DNA of 64,000 nt from Carya illinoinensis. Its lineage: Eukaryota; Streptophyta; Magnoliopsida; Fagales; Juglandaceae. Location: NCBI RefSeq assembly GCF_018687715.1, contig NC_056755.1, positions 30,282,501 through 30,346,500 of the forward strand, in the 5' to 3' direction. A program made the translations under genes and the position numbers. How positions within the stretch are numbered: position 1 is the stretch's first letter; every line of letters starts with the position of its first letter. Shown one piece after another: positions 33,422 through 43,308 of this stretch. Under the pieces are notes generated by a model. That model did not search any database, was not told where the DNA came from, and saw only the letters and a list, made by a program, of their open reading frames with translations.

Positions 33422-34324
33422 ATAAGTTGTGCAAGCGTTGCTCATTCATTTTGAAAAAAAGTGGAGTCAAACATTAAAAAATTAATTTTTTATATGATTC
33501 TCATATTTATTTACTTTTTTCAAAATGAGTGTACAATACTTGCACACTATAGTGAAAATATCATTTCTGGTATTCATATAATTGATCCATGTACTGCTAC
33601 TCCGTACATGCTTTAATTTGACTTTCTATTTTGAAAAAATAGTTAAAATGTTTTTAACGTACTGCTGTTATCTCTCCATGTTACACGACCACAAAGAAAA
33701 AGAAGAAGAAATCAAGGGTCTCATAGAAGACTAAATTTTAGTTTGGGTAAGCATCTTTGCTCTCCTCTTGAGTGGGATTCCTCACCCCAAGATTCTCACA
33801 ATATTTCTTCATCGGGAATATGAGCTTGGAAATATTAAATGAAGGAACTCTTCTTCTTCGGTAAAGAACTTTTAGTTTGGATGCACGTTTGGTCCCTCTC
33901 GGGAGTGCGAGCACTTTTCCTTATCTTGAGGTTCCCACAATGTTTTCTTGCCTGCAAAGAAACTCTTCTTCAATAAAGAGTTTTTAGTCTGGACAAACAC
34001 TTTTGCTGTCCCGCTGGAGCACGAGGACTTTTCATCTTGTATGGAAACAATATTTTCTCATCACGAGGTATGCCCAATGGTTGCTAGTCCCGGGATTCGA
34101 GCTCTCCTCTCTCCTCCGAGATTGGATCATTCCTTTGGTCCCACGATACGAGTAATTCTTGATCACTGTGGTTTGAACAATCCTATTTTAGCCGGAATTC
34201 GAGCTCTCTTTGTTCCTTCGACAATGCTTGCCTGCGACAGGTTTGAGCACTCTTAATTGCTGTGGTGGACGAGCAACTACCTCCCATACTATTTTTAAAA
34301 CATATTTTATTTAGAGGCTCTCAA
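33422..34324. other. Intergenic DNA with three diverged ~115-bp repeats
   Basis: No gene seen. From about 33730 a unit is repeated three times with divergence, starting near 33734 (TTTTAGTTTGGG), 33868 (TTTTAGTTTGGATGC) and 33980 (TTTTTAGTCTGGAC). Each copy then has a CTC(T/G)(C/G)..GGAG segment and ACAATATTTCTTCATC or a variant. Origin unknown. Confidence 0.6.
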
Positions 34325-34868
34325 GAACATGATGAAGATGGTATGGAGCCCTAGGAGGGGTGTCAAATTCTTTGACTTGCAAGATGGTATATATTTTTCT
34401 TGCACAATTCAGCGATTCAACTGATAATTACGTGTTTCCCATAATGCCTGTTTTTTTTTTGTTGTTGTTTTAAGAGTCTTGTAGTGATGCAAGAATATGA
34501 TGGGGATTGTCAAGTCTCACAAATTAGCGTGAATTTGGGTTTGTTTTGGGTAAGAATTGATGATCTTCCTCTTAACTGTATGAATGCAATGGTGGCCAGA
34601 ATGACTGGCAGTTCAATTGGTGAAGTGGAAGATATTGATTTTCCAGAAAATGTACTGGTCTATGGAGAATTTTGAGAGTTAGAGTGAAGATGGACATTGG
34701 TGTTTCTCCCATTTGCAATACCGAGTTCCTCAAACTACCAGGTTTACATGGAGAAATGGTCAAGGATGCAATGATTGGCGAAAAGAAATATGTTGGTGGG
34801 TCTGTATTTGGTCGAGGACAAATGAAGCTTTCTCTATACTCAGTGAAACAACCAGGTAAGCAGAAATT
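34325..34868 (+). pseudogene. LINE ORF1 (DUF4283-like RNA-binding protein), partial
   Basis: Weak start at VWSPRRGVKFFDLQDGIYF (about 34338-34395), then SLVVMQEYDGD (34480-34510), LGLFWVRIDDLPLNCMNAMV (34533-34590), IGEVEDIDF and GEFLRVRVKMDI (34670-34700). This is the DUF4283 region of plant LINE ORF1. The usual CCHC zinc knuckle after it is absent; sequence from 34700 does not match the family, so an internal deletion is likely. Stops near 34420 and at 34673. Confidence 0.7.
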
Positions 34869-35071
34869 AGGTTGTCCTTGATAGGTGGGATGAAAATTTT
34901 AACTTTAAGATAAAATATTATATTTTAATATTATTATTATTTTGAGATTTGAAAAAGTTAAGACAAAGTTGAATTGTTTATTATATTTTGTATGAGGATT
35001 TGGAAAAGTTGTAATGATGAGATAAGAATTTTGAGTTTGAGATGAAAATTTTTTGTTACCAAACCGAACCT
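34869..35071. mobile_element. MITE, about 200 bp, TSD ATT
   Basis: AT-rich, non-coding, between LINE ORF1 and ORF2. Ends AGGTTGTCCTTGATA and, inverted, AGGTTCGGTTTGGTA: imperfect inverted repeats. ATT flanks both ends (34866-34868 and 35072-35074). Its core (ATATTATTATTATTTTGAG, then GATTTGAAAAAGTT, TTTATTATATTTTGTATG) is related to 61640-61830. A 3-bp duplication would fit PIF/Harbinger, but ATT is not the usual TWA. Confidence 0.55.
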
Positions 35072-35227
35072 ATTCTTCCATCAAAACGTGCTAAAGATTA
35101 GGCTGATAAGGTAGATTTTACTGCTATCAATGAACTGATCGAAGTTATCTCGTGTTTTGGATGATGATAAATTGGTGGAAGTTTAGGTGTTAGTGGTGGA
35201 GGCTGAAATTCAGCCCCGCCGGTCACC

Positions 35228-35376
35228 ATGAAAATCATTGGTTGGAACTCTTGTGGGCTTGGGAACCCACAGGGAGTTCGAGTCCTATGTGATGTATTAC
35301 GAAGAGAAGATCCCGATGTTGTATTTCTCATGAAGACGAAATCTACTGTTAGAAAGATGGAAATTTTAAAATATTC
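35228..35376 (+). pseudogene. LINE ORF2 start: endonuclease N-terminus
   Basis: ATG at 35228 begins MKIIGWNSCGLGNPQGVRVL, the classic start of plant L1 ORF2 (the N of WN binds the metal site). It continues DPDVVFLMKTKS, where relatives have the glutamate of ETK: M-K replaces E at the catalytic position. Cut at KYS by the gypsy LTR; the frame resumes at 49923. Confidence 0.85.
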
Positions 35377-35862
35377 TGATAAGCCACGACGGTCGGCAAG
35401 GGCCCTTAGGCCAAATCCCAAATACTTGGGATGAAGTTGGAAGTGGAAAGATAGTTGCATGCGACATGCATGCAAAATTGTACGTGGGAAGTATGTGAAA
35501 AGAGTCACAAGCGACGTGCATGCAGAGAAGAATTATGGGCACGTGAAGAATGAGATAATAACCTGGGGTAGACTGGGTCACCTGCAAGACTGGGTCACTG
35601 GCATTGCAGTTGCAAGTTTTACGTCATTAGTTATGCTACTTTTATTTCTGTTAGTTACACTTTGTGTTTACGTATTGGTATTGTTCTGTTTCCAGCTTTC
35701 CTTTTATTTCGGTTTCCTTGTACATGGCTTGGCTTATTTAAAGTAGCCGAAAGATATCAATGAAATCAAGTAATCAATTGATATCCAGAACTTTGTGATG
35801 CTTTCTGAACCGAATAGAAAAGCATTTACTTATTTTCATATTACTTGAGTTTGGGACCTATA
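35377..35862 (+). repeat. 5' LTR of the gypsy chromovirus
   Basis: Colinear with 49431-49922. Starts TGATAAGCCACGACGG; ends CCTATA where the 3' LTR has CCTATCA, so one base is lost at the end. Contains ACTTGGGAT, GGCTTATTTAAAG (TATA-like, about 35731) and CAATGAAATCAAG. Confidence 0.88.
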
Positions 35863-35864
35863 AG

Positions 35865-35880
35865 TGGACTCAGAGCCAGG
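35865..35880 (+). other. Primer-binding site
   Basis: TGGACTCAGAGCCAGG, two to three bases after the LTR. It matches the initiator-Met tRNA site TGGTATCAGAGCC except at three positions. Confidence 0.65.
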
Positions 35881-35885
35881 TTACT

Positions 35886-36095
35886 ATGGGAACCAGTAAA
35901 GAATATATTGAACTGTTGGAGGCTAGGCTCGGTGAAGTGCAAGATGGGCTCCACTGGATGGAGCTCGACGTGGTAGATAGGCTGCGGCATTTGGAAGAGA
36001 CTCTTAACCATCTCTCTGATGTATTCCTTGCAGATCAGGAGTCTCCAAATCATGGTAACCAATACTGTGAAGGCCACAATGGGGACGGCTTGTCG
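35886..36095 (+). pseudogene. gypsy gag N-terminus
   Basis: ATG at 35886. Encodes a helical, coiled-coil-like segment (YIELLEARLGEVQDGLHWME, then VVDRLRHLEETLNHLSD) common at the N-terminus of this gag type. Interrupted after NGDGLS by the Tekay LTR and resumed at 45404-45409 after the TGTCG duplication. Confidence 0.8.
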
Positions 36096-38197
36096 TGTGA
36101 CGCCCCCAAATCCCTACACACGTACATGGAAAAATCGAGACGTCCGAATGATGACATCACGGGTCATCATCCTATCGACGTGTGCCAAGTGTGTGAAAAA
36201 GCGATGAATGTGCATGAGAAATACGCAGCGAAAGCAAGTCAATAACTAAGTACCAGAATTTTTCTTGTTTAATACAAAGCTATTCAACACATACTTAAAT
36301 AAATATTACAAGACACAAACATAAATTAAACTAGATACAAAGCATAAACTTCAGCATCCCGGCGGAGCCGCATCCTCGGGCTCAGCCTCCTCCTCCTCAT
36401 CCTCGATCTCTGCACCAAAATCTAGGATATAAAAAATGGTGCTGCAGGTAAGTAAACTCCAAACACTACTAGATAAAAACATATAAAACTCAAACAATAT
36501 GCACGAAATAAAACCCAATGCACATGCGCCATAAAACATAATTTTTTCCACGCACGCCAAAAAAACCCATTTGGCCCACAAAACATATTCTTAAAACCAA
36601 GCCTCGCCATTATCCCAGATAATGGCCCAAACCACCATTTTTCCAAAAAATGGATCAACAACCTTGAAAACCAAACATCGCCATCTTCCCAGAAAATGGC
36701 CCACATCTGAAAACCATAAAAACAAACCGGTTATGCATGCACCATGATCTCCCCTAGGGATCATCCACACACCCTGGCTCTGTGCCACACCGCAGGTAAC
36801 GACTACGCATGTGACACCTAAACAAGTGATGCCCAGACTCGCGCCTCGCGCGTACCTGGCCAAGCCAGCCTCTAGTCCCTGCCACTCTAGGGACCACGGA
36901 GTCGTCACGACAGCGTTACCGTATCGTGCAATCCGATCGTCACCCTGCGACAACCCAGGGGATGTCACTCAGTATTATCCACTCCCGAGTGACCAGAGGA
37001 GCTCCACCGAGATAATAACCCATCCCGGCTTGGGCTCATGAGACACACGCACCCAAAACCATTTACGCCAATAAAACGGGATTTTCTCGATTAAAACAAA
37101 ATGCACATTAACACAATATGCAACTCACGCCTCATGGCTTAAATAATCAAACAAACACAAACAAGCAAAACCAAGCACTCCGTCCTCAATCCATCCGACC
37201 CCCGAACTCCTCGGACTCAGTCCGGAATCAGCCAACCAACAACAATTAATTATTGAAAGAGAAAAATATATTTAAATCTAAAAGTAGGGTTTGGAAAATA
37301 CTTATAGCACTATATGGTATTTTTAGAAAACACGCGGCGTTGCAAACGGCGGAAGGAAAGCAACGTAACAGTAAAAATTCACTATTGCTGTGGGTTGTAA
37401 AATACCCACTTTTGAACGGGGACAAACCAAGACTCGGGATTGATAGGGAAAGGTCTAAGGATGTTTATGAAACTAATGGAAGTGAAGTTTGGCCATGGGT
37501 GGTGGCAAAAACGGCGGAGGAAGGCCAGATTTCTCAAAATGGAAAGCTAGCTCGTGGGAGCTATTCTGGTGACTATTAGAGGCCGGAAATGGGTGGGTTA
37601 GGATGGCAAGGAGTCGGTGATGAAGTGGTGAAGAGGTGGTGGCCGGAGGTGGAGCGACGGCGGTGGATCGGAGCAAAATCCGTAAGGCTTGTTGGGCTTT
37701 TTTTGGTCAAACGATGGCTCCGTTGGCAGTGAAAATTGGTGGGGTGGTTCACCAGAGGGAGGGGAAGATTTTGGTAGGGGTGGTGTGCCGCACGGTGGCC
37801 GGTGGCAGTGGGTCTGGGCTGATGAAGTTTCTGGCCGTGAGGGAGAGGAGAGAGAGAGAGAGGCGAACGGGGGGGTTACGTGCGGGAGAGGGGAGGAAAA
37901 AGGAAGAAGAAAAAGAAAAGAAAAAAGAAAAAGGAAAGAAAAGAGAAAAAGAGAAAAAGGAAAAAGGGAAAAGAAAAGATGTAGGAAAGAAATGAGGTCC
38001 AATCCTCACTCCGGAAAGCAAAACAAATCCGCCGAAAACAAGATTAAAAAACTGTAAAACGACTAATTAAATTAAACACTGCATCAAATAAATAAAAACC
38101 AATTTTAAAACGTAATAATTTAAAATAAATAAACCAATATATTAATTAAATTAAAACAAACCTTCAGTGAAAATATACGTAAAAGCGGGTCATCACA
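36096..38197 (-). repeat. Tekay 3' LTR
   Basis: Plus strand TGTGACGCCCCCAAATCC...GCGGGTCATCACA; minus strand starts TGTGATGACCCGC. It matches 43309-45403 along its whole length with scattered changes. The A/G-rich part at 37840-37980 and the Gly/Arg/Lys-rich open frames there are low complexity and not genes. Confidence 0.92.
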
Positions 38198-38210
38198 TCC
38201 TCCCCCCTTA
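38198..38210 (-). other. Tekay polypurine tract
   Basis: Minus strand TAAGGGGGGAGGA directly before the LTR start TGTGATG. Primer for plus-strand synthesis. Confidence 0.85.
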
Positions 38211-38316
38211 AAAACAAATTTCGTCCTCGAAATTTGCAAGATCAACCACCAACTTAAAACAAGCCACATAAAAACACGTAAACCAACTGTGACCAAGATT
38301 AAGATACATACCTTCA

Positions 38317-41280
38317 TTACTCAAACAAGTATGGATATTGTTCCCTCATGTCCGCTACTCGCTCCCAAGAGAAGTCTTGAGCTAACGGATCTCTCCATGC
38401 CACCTTAACCAAAGGTATCGTCTTGGACCTCAACTGTTGCTCCTTCCAATCCATGATCTGTGACGGAACAACTTCATAAGTGAGATCCGGTTGTAACTGA
38501 ATACTCTCTGGGTCGACAAAGCGTCGCTCTTGTTGTCCAAAGCTCTTCTTCAAGGACGATATGTGGAAGACATCATGAATATCCCCAAAATACTCTGACA
38601 AAGCAACTCTATAGGCGACGGGCCCTACCTTCTCCAGAATCTGAAAAGGGCCGACATACCTCGGATCCAGTTTCCTCTTCTTACCAAAACGCTTAACACC
38701 TCTCATGGGAGAGACTTTGAGGTAAACCCAATCACCTTCTTCAAAAGATAACTCTCTCCTCCTGGTATTAGCGTAACTTTTCTGGCGACTCTGAGCTGCC
38801 GCCATTTTATCTTTGATGATCCGAACTTGGCTTTGCATCTCTTGAATTATTTCGGGTCCAATTATCCTACTCTCCCCGACTTCATCCCAACACAAGGGCG
38901 ATCTGCACTTCCTCCTGTAAAGAGCTTTATAGGGAGCCATCTGAATGGTCGCATGGAAGCTGTTATTATATGCAAACTCTATGAGCGGCAAATGGTTTTC
39001 CCAACTCCCTTGAAATTCCATGACACATGCTCGCAACATGTCTTCAAGGGTCTGAATGGTGCGCTCCGATTGGCCGTCTGTCTGTGGGTGGTAAGTAGTA
39101 CTAAACTTCAACTTAGTACCCAAAGTTGCCTGCAAACTCTTCCAGAACTAGGATGTGAACCTTGGGTCTCGATCCGACACTATACTCTTCGGTATGCCGT
39201 GCAGCCGCACTATCTCCTTGACATACAAGCGGGTCAACTTACCTAAGGAATCGGTGTTATTAACAGGCAAGAAATGAGCACTCTTCGTTAACCGGTCAAC
39301 AATCACCCAAACAGAATTTTTCCCACTAGGCGTTCTCGGCAAACCCACTACAAAGTCCATTGTGACGTCATCCCATTTCCACTCAGGAATAGAGAGGGGT
39401 TGGAGCATACCAGAGGGTCTTTGATGCTCGGCCTTCACTTGACGGCATGTGTGGCATTTCTCAACATATAAGGCAATATCCCTCTTCATTCCATCCCACC
39501 AATAATTTTTCTTCAAGTCCCGGTACATCTTCGTACTACCGGGATGAACTGAATAAGGGGTCACATGAGCTTCTGCCATGATCCGCTCCTTGAATTCTGA
39601 ATCTTTGGGGACCACTCTGCGATCTCGGAACAGAAGTATTCCATCTTTATCCATACTATAATGCAACAGCCCTCGAGATTTTCTGACTCTTTTTCTGATA
39701 TTCAGCCGCTTCGGATCCTTCCTTTGAAGAGTCTTCAATTCCTCAAAATCAGTTACCCGAACATCAAGAACTGAAGATAGAATCTCTTCTTGCTGTGAAC
39801 TTTCAATAAGGAGCCTTCTCATCCCACAAAGCAAAGAATCCAATTCCGACGGCTCGGCTTCATCTTCCAAGTGCGATTTTTGGCTCAAAGCATCAGCAAC
39901 TATATTAGCCTTCCCCGGATGATACTTGATCTCACACTGGTAGTCACTGATTAGCTCTAGCCATCGCCTCTGCCTCATATTCAGATTTTTCTGGGAAAAC
40001 AAGTGCTTCAGGCTCTTGTGATCGGTGTATACTTCACATGCTTCCCCATACAAAAAGTGCCGCCAGATCTTGAGAGCAAAAACAATTGCAGCCAATTCTA
40101 AATCGTGCGTCGGATAATTCTTCTCATGGTCCTTTAGCTGACGAGATGCATAGGCAACAACCCCTCCTTCCTGCATAAGGACACAACCCAAACCGAACTT
40201 AGACGCATCATTGAAGACTACGAATGGCTTATGTGGTTCTGGAAGCGCTAACACTGGTGCCGTCGTCAACCTGTTCTTTAATTCTTGGAAGCTTCTCTCA
40301 CACTTATCTGACCAAACAAATTCTGCATTCTTCCGAGTCAAAGCTATGAGAGGTCCGGATAGGCGAGCAAATCCCTCCACAAATCTTCGGTAATATCCGG
40401 CAAGTCCCAAGAAACTCCAGATCTCGCGCACTGTAGTCGGATGCGGCCATGACAAAATGGCTTCCACCTTAGTATGATCAACAGGCACTTCGTCTCGGGA
40501 AATCACATGCCCAAGAAATCTGACTTCCTCTAGCCAGAATTCACACTTGCTGAACTTGGCATACAACTGGTGTTCTCTCAATTTCCCAAGTACCAGACGA
40601 AGATGATACACATGCTCTTCAACATCTCGGGAATAAATCAGAATATCATCAATGAACACTACCACAAAGGAATCCAGATAAGGTCGAAATACTCGATTCA
40701 TTAAATCCATGAAAGCAGCAGGGGCATTGGCTAATCCAAATGGCATCACCTTAAATTCATAATGTCCATACCTCAACCTGAAAGCAGTTTTAGGCACATC
40801 CTTGTCTCTGATCCTCAGCTGATAGTATCCCGACCTCAAATCGATTTTAGAGAACACAGCTGCTCCTTGAAGCTGATCAAATAAATCATCTATCCGCGGG
40901 AGAGGATATTTATTTTTTATGGTCACCTTATTTAATTCCCGATAATCGATGCACATACGGAGGGTTCCATCTTTCTTTTTAACAAACAAAACTGACGCAC
41001 CTCACGGCAATGTACTAGGTTGAATAAATCCCTTATCTACCAGCTCTTGCAACTGAGTCTTCAACTCTTTTAATTCAGCCGGTGCCATGCGATAAGGAGC
41101 TTTATGTACAGGAGCCGCTCCAGGTTCCAAGTCTATAACAAACTCCATTTCTCGAACAGGGGGTAGTCCCGGCAAGTCAACCACAAACACATCGGGAAAT
41201 TCTTCCACAACTGGAATGTCTGCCAAAGACTTCTTCTCAGACGGCGTAGACACCATCTGAACTAAGAATGCATCCGCTCC
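38317..41280 (-). pseudogene. Tekay pol: reverse transcriptase, RNase H, integrase
   Basis: Minus strand. 41256-41002 holds the pre-RT part (VEEFPDVFVVDLPGLPPVRE, then VHKAPYRMAPAELKELKTQL) up to a TGA at 41002-41004, where relatives have Trp (TLP-W-GASV). 40989-39148 encodes RT with an intact FIDD box (D114/D115 counted from MFVKKKDG), RNase H ([32 protein letters not shown]) and integrase zinc ([25 protein letters not shown]) and core ([22 protein letters not shown]). A TAG at 39148-39150 interrupts RFTS-FWKSL. 39135-38317 continues with the third acid (YHPQTDGQSERTIQ) and the tail (KTIPLVKVAWRDP, DMREQYPYLFE), a chromodomain-like end of the Tekay/Del type. Catalytic residues are kept; the stops inactivate it. 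Confidence 0.93.
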
Positions 41281-41699
41281 TCATGCAATCTCTCTTCTTG
41301 CTTGAATTGCCGATATAATTACCGGCTTTTCTTTTAACTTACTCCCTGCAAATTCCAGACAATCACCATCTGGAAGCTGAAAGGTAATTACTCGACCTCT
41401 GCAATTAATACTCGCAGAATATTGGTATAGCCAATCCATCCCGAGGATGATATCAAAACCCAACAGCTTAAACACCACCAAATTAGCATCCAAGAACCTT
41501 CCATCAAAATTTAATGGGCATCCCAACGCAACCTTGGAGCACCACACCATTTCACCATCAGGTAAAACCACTACCAATGTCTTTGGCAAAGGTTCCGTGA
41601 CCAAATTACACATCCGCGCAAATGTGGAAGATACAAATGACTGTGAAGCACCGGAATCAAACAAAGTGCAAGCATAAAACTCAAACAAACGGACTCTCC
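41281..41699 (-). pseudogene. Tekay protease
   Basis: Minus strand: VRLFEFYACTLFDSGASQSF with an intact aspartic protease DSGA motif (about 41655), then GFDIILGMDWLYQYSASINC, GRVITFQLPDG. It ends at a TGA (41281-41283) where a CGA Arg would fit (EIA-R-GADAF). The frame before DSGA starts with sequence that looks intronic (41700-41787), not with gag. Confidence 0.88.
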
Positions 41700-41787
41700 C
41701 TGAACCAAACACATAACCCATAAAATCCAAAAAAAAAAACAAAGGAGAAACCAAATACATCAAAAATTAAATTAAATTAATCCATAC
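41700..41787 (-). other. Candidate 88-nt spliceosomal intron between gag and protease
   Basis: Minus strand: exon ...ATTATAG, then GTATGGATTAATTTAATT, a T-rich middle with an 11-12 T run, and TTATGTGTTTGGTTCAG before GGAGAGTCC. It has a GT start, an AG end, a T-rich 3' half, and is 88 nt long, which is not a multiple of three. Gag (ending GVIIG) and protease (RVRLFEFYACTLFDSGAS) are in different frames with a TAA just inside the segment; removing it puts them in one frame with no lost or extra residue. No transcript evidence is available here. Confidence 0.65.
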
Positions 41788-42998
41788 CTATAATTACTCC
41801 AGCATCATGGGTTGCTGGTGCCTCATCATCCACATCCCCGGGTGTGACAGCATAAACCTGGGCTTGCACTGCTTGCCTTGGATTTGTTCTTCCACCACGT
41901 CTACCTCCACGGCTTCCTTGAACTGGTCTTGGACACTCACGGGCAAAGTGACTCTGTTGGCCACAATTATAACGTCGAGCCCCACCAGAAGGGCACTCAC
42001 CCACATGGGCTCTATTACAAACTCCGCAAACAGGCACACGTCCTCCCATGCGAACACCTGAGGATGCTTGCGGTCGGGTTCCGGTCCGCTGAACATTTCT
42101 GAGGCGAACCCGAGCTGCTTCCTTCACCAGAAAAACTTCGCCTCTTATGACCCGAAGGGGAGCCCATACTCAGATTATTCTCTCGCTCCACAATGGTGGC
42201 CATATCCACTAAGTCCTGAAAAGTGGATATCCGGTGGCTGACCACCATACGGCGTATATCAGGGCGTAGTCCCTCCTGGAAATGCTCAGCTCGCATCTCC
42301 TTTGTGGCGATAAGGTGGGGAGCAAATCGCCCAAGTTCTATAAACCTTCGGGCGTACTGTTCCACTGTCATGCCTCCTTGGACCAAATTTGAGAATTCTC
42401 TTGCCTTTTGCTTCCTTACCGATGCGGGAAAGAAGCGATCGTTAAATTCTTTCTTGAAGCATTGCTAGGTTACAGCGGCGAATGATCCCAACTCTGCTTC
42501 TAGCATCACCCTCTTGGTATCCCACCAATCAAAAGCGGTGCCTTGCAACAGATAGCTGGCGTAGAGTACTTGTTGCGCCTCGGTGTAACCACACACCTCA
42601 AAAGTTCTTTCCAAGTCCTTGATCCACTTTCCAGCTTGAAGCGGATCCTCTTCTCCAGTGAAGTGTGGGGTCCTATGCGCCAGAAAGCGCTCATAGGTGC
42701 ATCCGGCTTGCACCAAGCTACTAGATCCTCCCGGGTAAAGCCAAGGCCCTCCCTGATATGGCCAAGGACCTCCTGGTTGCGGCCAAAGTCCTCCTTGTTG
42801 CGGACAAGATCCTCCTTGTGGCGGCCAGGGACCCCCTTGTTGTGGCCAAGGTCCTCCTGGTTGTGGCCAAGGCCCTGTCTGCTGTGGCTTAAAATTTTGC
42901 TGCATAAACTTTGTCATCTGCCGTATTGCTTGGGCTATGGAGCCATTTCTTGATGTATTGTCCCGTGGCTCCTGAGTAGATTTCCTTGGTCTCACCAT
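41788..42998 (-). pseudogene. Tekay gag
   Basis: Likely start is the Met of MVRPRKSTQEPRD at 42998 (an upstream Met at 43058 is less like the family). It begins with a Gln/Gly/Pro/Trp-rich repeat (GGPWPQQ units, about 42720-42890), then the retrotransposon gag domain (YERFLAHRTPHFTGEEDPLQ, WIKDLERTFEVCGYTEAQQV, FDWWDTKR). TAG at 42465-42467 replaces a Trp (VT-W). It continues QCFKKEFNDRFFPASVRKQK, GGMTVEQYARRFIELGRFAP, then a frameshift near 42110. The zinc knuckle (about 41960-41925) reads RYNCGQQSHFAREC, with the first Cys missing. Confidence 0.88.
42720..42890 (-). repeat. 21-bp tandem repeat coding GGPWPQQ in gag
   Basis: About eight 21-bp units on the plus strand (TGGCCAAGGTCCTCCTGGTTG and variants; each starts GGCCAAGG or similar). 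On the minus strand they encode GPWPQ(P/Q)G heptads. They are in frame with gag. Confidence 0.85.
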
Positions 42999-43294
42999 TT
43001 TCTGCCACCACAACTTTTGACCCCCTTTAAGAAAAAAAAAACGAATAAAACCAACCACAAATAAAAAAAAACAGAACCAAAGACTAACACCACATCACAC
43101 GAAACAAAAGAAACCAGCTTGCAAAAACATAACTAAATAAATAAACAAACACAAGCAAACTAGCTCAAACAAATAAAACAAATAAAACAAAACAAATAAC
43201 AACTTTACTTAACATAATTTTTTTTTTTTAAACACAACCTTAAAAACATTCTGGTACTACCTATGGGACATGTGGTTTTACCCAGAGCCAAACC

Positions 43295-43306
43295 GCTCTG
43301 ATACCA
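43295..43306 (-). other. Tekay primer-binding site (initiator-Met tRNA)
   Basis: Minus strand TGGTATCAGAGC, two bases from the LTR end, the exact classic site for the 3' end of initiator tRNA-Met, which primes minus-strand cDNA. Confidence 0.93.
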
Positions 43307-43308
43307 CC

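Noticed and set aside
37636..38057. Overlapping Gly/Arg/Lys-rich frames on both strands (also 44811-45227).
   Set aside because: They lie in the Tekay LTRs, overlap each other and consist of a purine-rich low-complexity stretch.
38827..39246. 139-aa plus-strand frame, and similar frames at 40211, 41447, 41807, 42223 and 42543.
   Set aside because: Antisense shadows of the Tekay gag-pol on the minus strand.
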